From JAVBJV01 sp031555315 (GTDB lineage Bacteria; Pseudomonadota; Alphaproteobacteria; Acetobacterales; Acetobacteraceae): a DNA stretch of 64,000 nucleotides. The notes below the pieces were generated by a model. It saw only the letters and a list, made by a program, of their open reading frames with translations. It made no database searches and was not told the DNA's origin. The DNA lies in NCBI GenBank assembly GCA_031555315.1, contig JAVBUO010000008.1, forward strand, positions 124,001 to 188,000, given 5' to 3'. Below, one piece after another: positions 63,500 to 64,000 of the stretch (within the stretch, counting starts at the first letter, position 1; every line of letters starts with the position of its first letter). Position numbers and translations under genes: made by a program.

Positions 63500-63513
63500 T
63501 TGATCATCCTCAA
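63500..63513 (-). promoter_or_regulatory. FNR/NarR-type site upstream of narK
   Basis: TTGAT-CATC-CTCAA differs from the FNR consensus TTGAT-N4-ATCAA at a single position. Its centre is about 82 bases before the narK start codon, which suits activation of the nar operon at low oxygen or with nitrate/nitrite. Confidence 0.75.
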
Positions 63514-63613
63514 TATAACAATCAAAAATCGACATAAATATTCTTAAAATGCATATTTCTTTATTTGAATTCTTAAATTTATATACTTTAATTACTTAAT
63601 GTCAATTTAATAT

Positions 63614-63627
63614 TTGACTTTCGTCAA
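63614..63627 (+). promoter_or_regulatory. FNR/NNR-type palindrome upstream of the Crp/Fnr regulator gene
   Basis: TTGAC-TTTC-GTCAA is a perfect 5-4-5 palindrome of the class bound by FnrP, NNR/DNR and NarR proteins. It ends 37 bases before the start of the regulator gene and so overlaps where its promoter or transcription start should be. This suggests autoregulation or control by another Fnr-type protein. Confidence 0.75.
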
Positions 63628-63664
63628 TTATTAATACACAATATCTACTAGACGGAGATGATGT

Positions 63665-64000
63665 ATGCGTGGCCCAGACGCTGATGCGGTAAAAAACCTC
63701 GATTTGTTTGCCGCCATGCCCGAGACGCAGTTCGATTTGATGATGCAGGCGTCGTTCCTGCAGCGCTTTCCGCCGCATGTCGTGCTGATCGACGAGGGCG
63801 ACATTCCGGACTTTCTGCATGTGGTTCTGGAGGGCGCGGTCGACCTGTTCACCCAGCATGATGAGATGGAAAGCACGGTCATGGTGGTCCGCCCGGTGCG
63901 CGCCTTCATTCTGGCGGCCGTCATGTCCGACCAGCCTTACCTGAAATCGGCGCGTACGCTGGAAAACTCCCGGATTCTGATGATACCGGTCAAATCCGTT
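63665..64000 (+). CDS. Crp/Fnr-family regulator, partial, probably NarR-like
   Basis: The window ends inside this gene; 112 codons are visible. They form the start of a cyclic-nucleotide-binding-type beta-roll (FLQRFPPHVVLIDEGDIPDFLHVVLEGAVDLF). There is no cysteine in the visible part, so the N-terminal [4Fe-4S] ligands of classical FNR are missing. With its divergent position next to narK this fits NarR-type regulators, which respond to nitrate or nitrite, though NNR/DNR-type NO sensors are also cysteine-free. A GGAG ribosome site precedes the ATG; the two ATGs at 63658 and 63661 are out of frame. Confidence 0.88.
   Translation, partial: MRGPDADAVKNLDLFAAMPETQFDLMMQASFLQRFPPHVVLIDEGDIPDFLHVVLEGAVDLFTQHDEMESTVMVVRPVRAFILAAVMSDQPYLKSARTLENSRILMIPVKSV

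Noticed and set aside
63658..63690. ATG codons at 63658 and 63661 as starts of the right-end regulator.
   Set aside because: They are out of frame with the Crp/Fnr-type sequence; the frame starting at 63658 reaches a stop after eight codons. The ATG at 63665 opens the conserved frame.

Overview
This is a 64-kb piece of a GC-rich bacterial chromosome. Its gene content points to an alphaproteobacterium, and my best guess is Rhodospirillales, perhaps near Acetobacteraceae. The clues are trxB followed by a LysR regulator, a TamA/TamB pair, a class II DAHP synthase, a narKGHJI-ppiC operon with a fused double NarK, and a pst operon ending in phoB. The taxonomy is inference. Genes are packed tightly, often with 4-bp ATGA overlaps, and no gene-free stretch is longer than about 250 bases. 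I see no phage, insertion sequence or CRISPR array.

Layout. 1-3.2 kb: trxB, a LysR regulator, rpsD and a small membrane protein. 3.2-14.6 kb: an unusual CoA-linked cassette. It has a split acyl-CoA carboxylase (biotin carboxylase, carboxyltransferase and a detached 72-residue biotin carrier), a double-length CaiB/BaiF CoA transferase, and a complete peptide/nickel-type ABC importer with a Tat-exported binding protein. Together these suggest uptake, CoA activation and carboxylation of an unidentified organic compound. 14.6-27 kb: housekeeping genes (TrmJ-like methyltransferase, a CsoR-family repressor with a clear operator, cysS, gltX, nadE, a nicotinate phosphoribosyltransferase, DAHP synthase, glutathione reductase, succinate-semialdehyde dehydrogenase) plus a pair of paralogous lipoproteins. 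27-33 kb: tamA-tamB. 33-34.5 kb: two tandem paralogous secreted proteins. 34.4-38.5 kb: panE, glmS and glmU. A tRNA-Val(CAC) follows.

39-43.8 kb holds a tandemly duplicated two-gene module: a Pro/Ala-rich lipoprotein followed by a membrane protein with a periplasmic sensor-like domain. Each copy ends in its own terminator. 43.8-49 kb is pstSCAB-phoU-phoB, preceded by a three-repeat Pho box. 49.2-63.4 kb is one long run on the minus strand for nitrate respiration: fused narK, narG, narH, narJ, narI, a parvulin, a small unknown gene, a hemerythrin-like protein, a beta-carbonic anhydrase, moaA, a TauE/SafE exporter and mog. It couples nitrate transport, nitrate reduction and molybdenum cofactor synthesis. 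A divergent Crp/Fnr-type regulator without cysteines in its visible part (probably NarR-like) runs off the right end, and the shared intergenic region carries two FNR/NNR-type palindromes.

The clearest unexplained structure is a ~122-124 bp foldback repeat found twice, immediately after the stop codons of tamB and mog. One copy has perfect 18-bp terminal inverted repeats.
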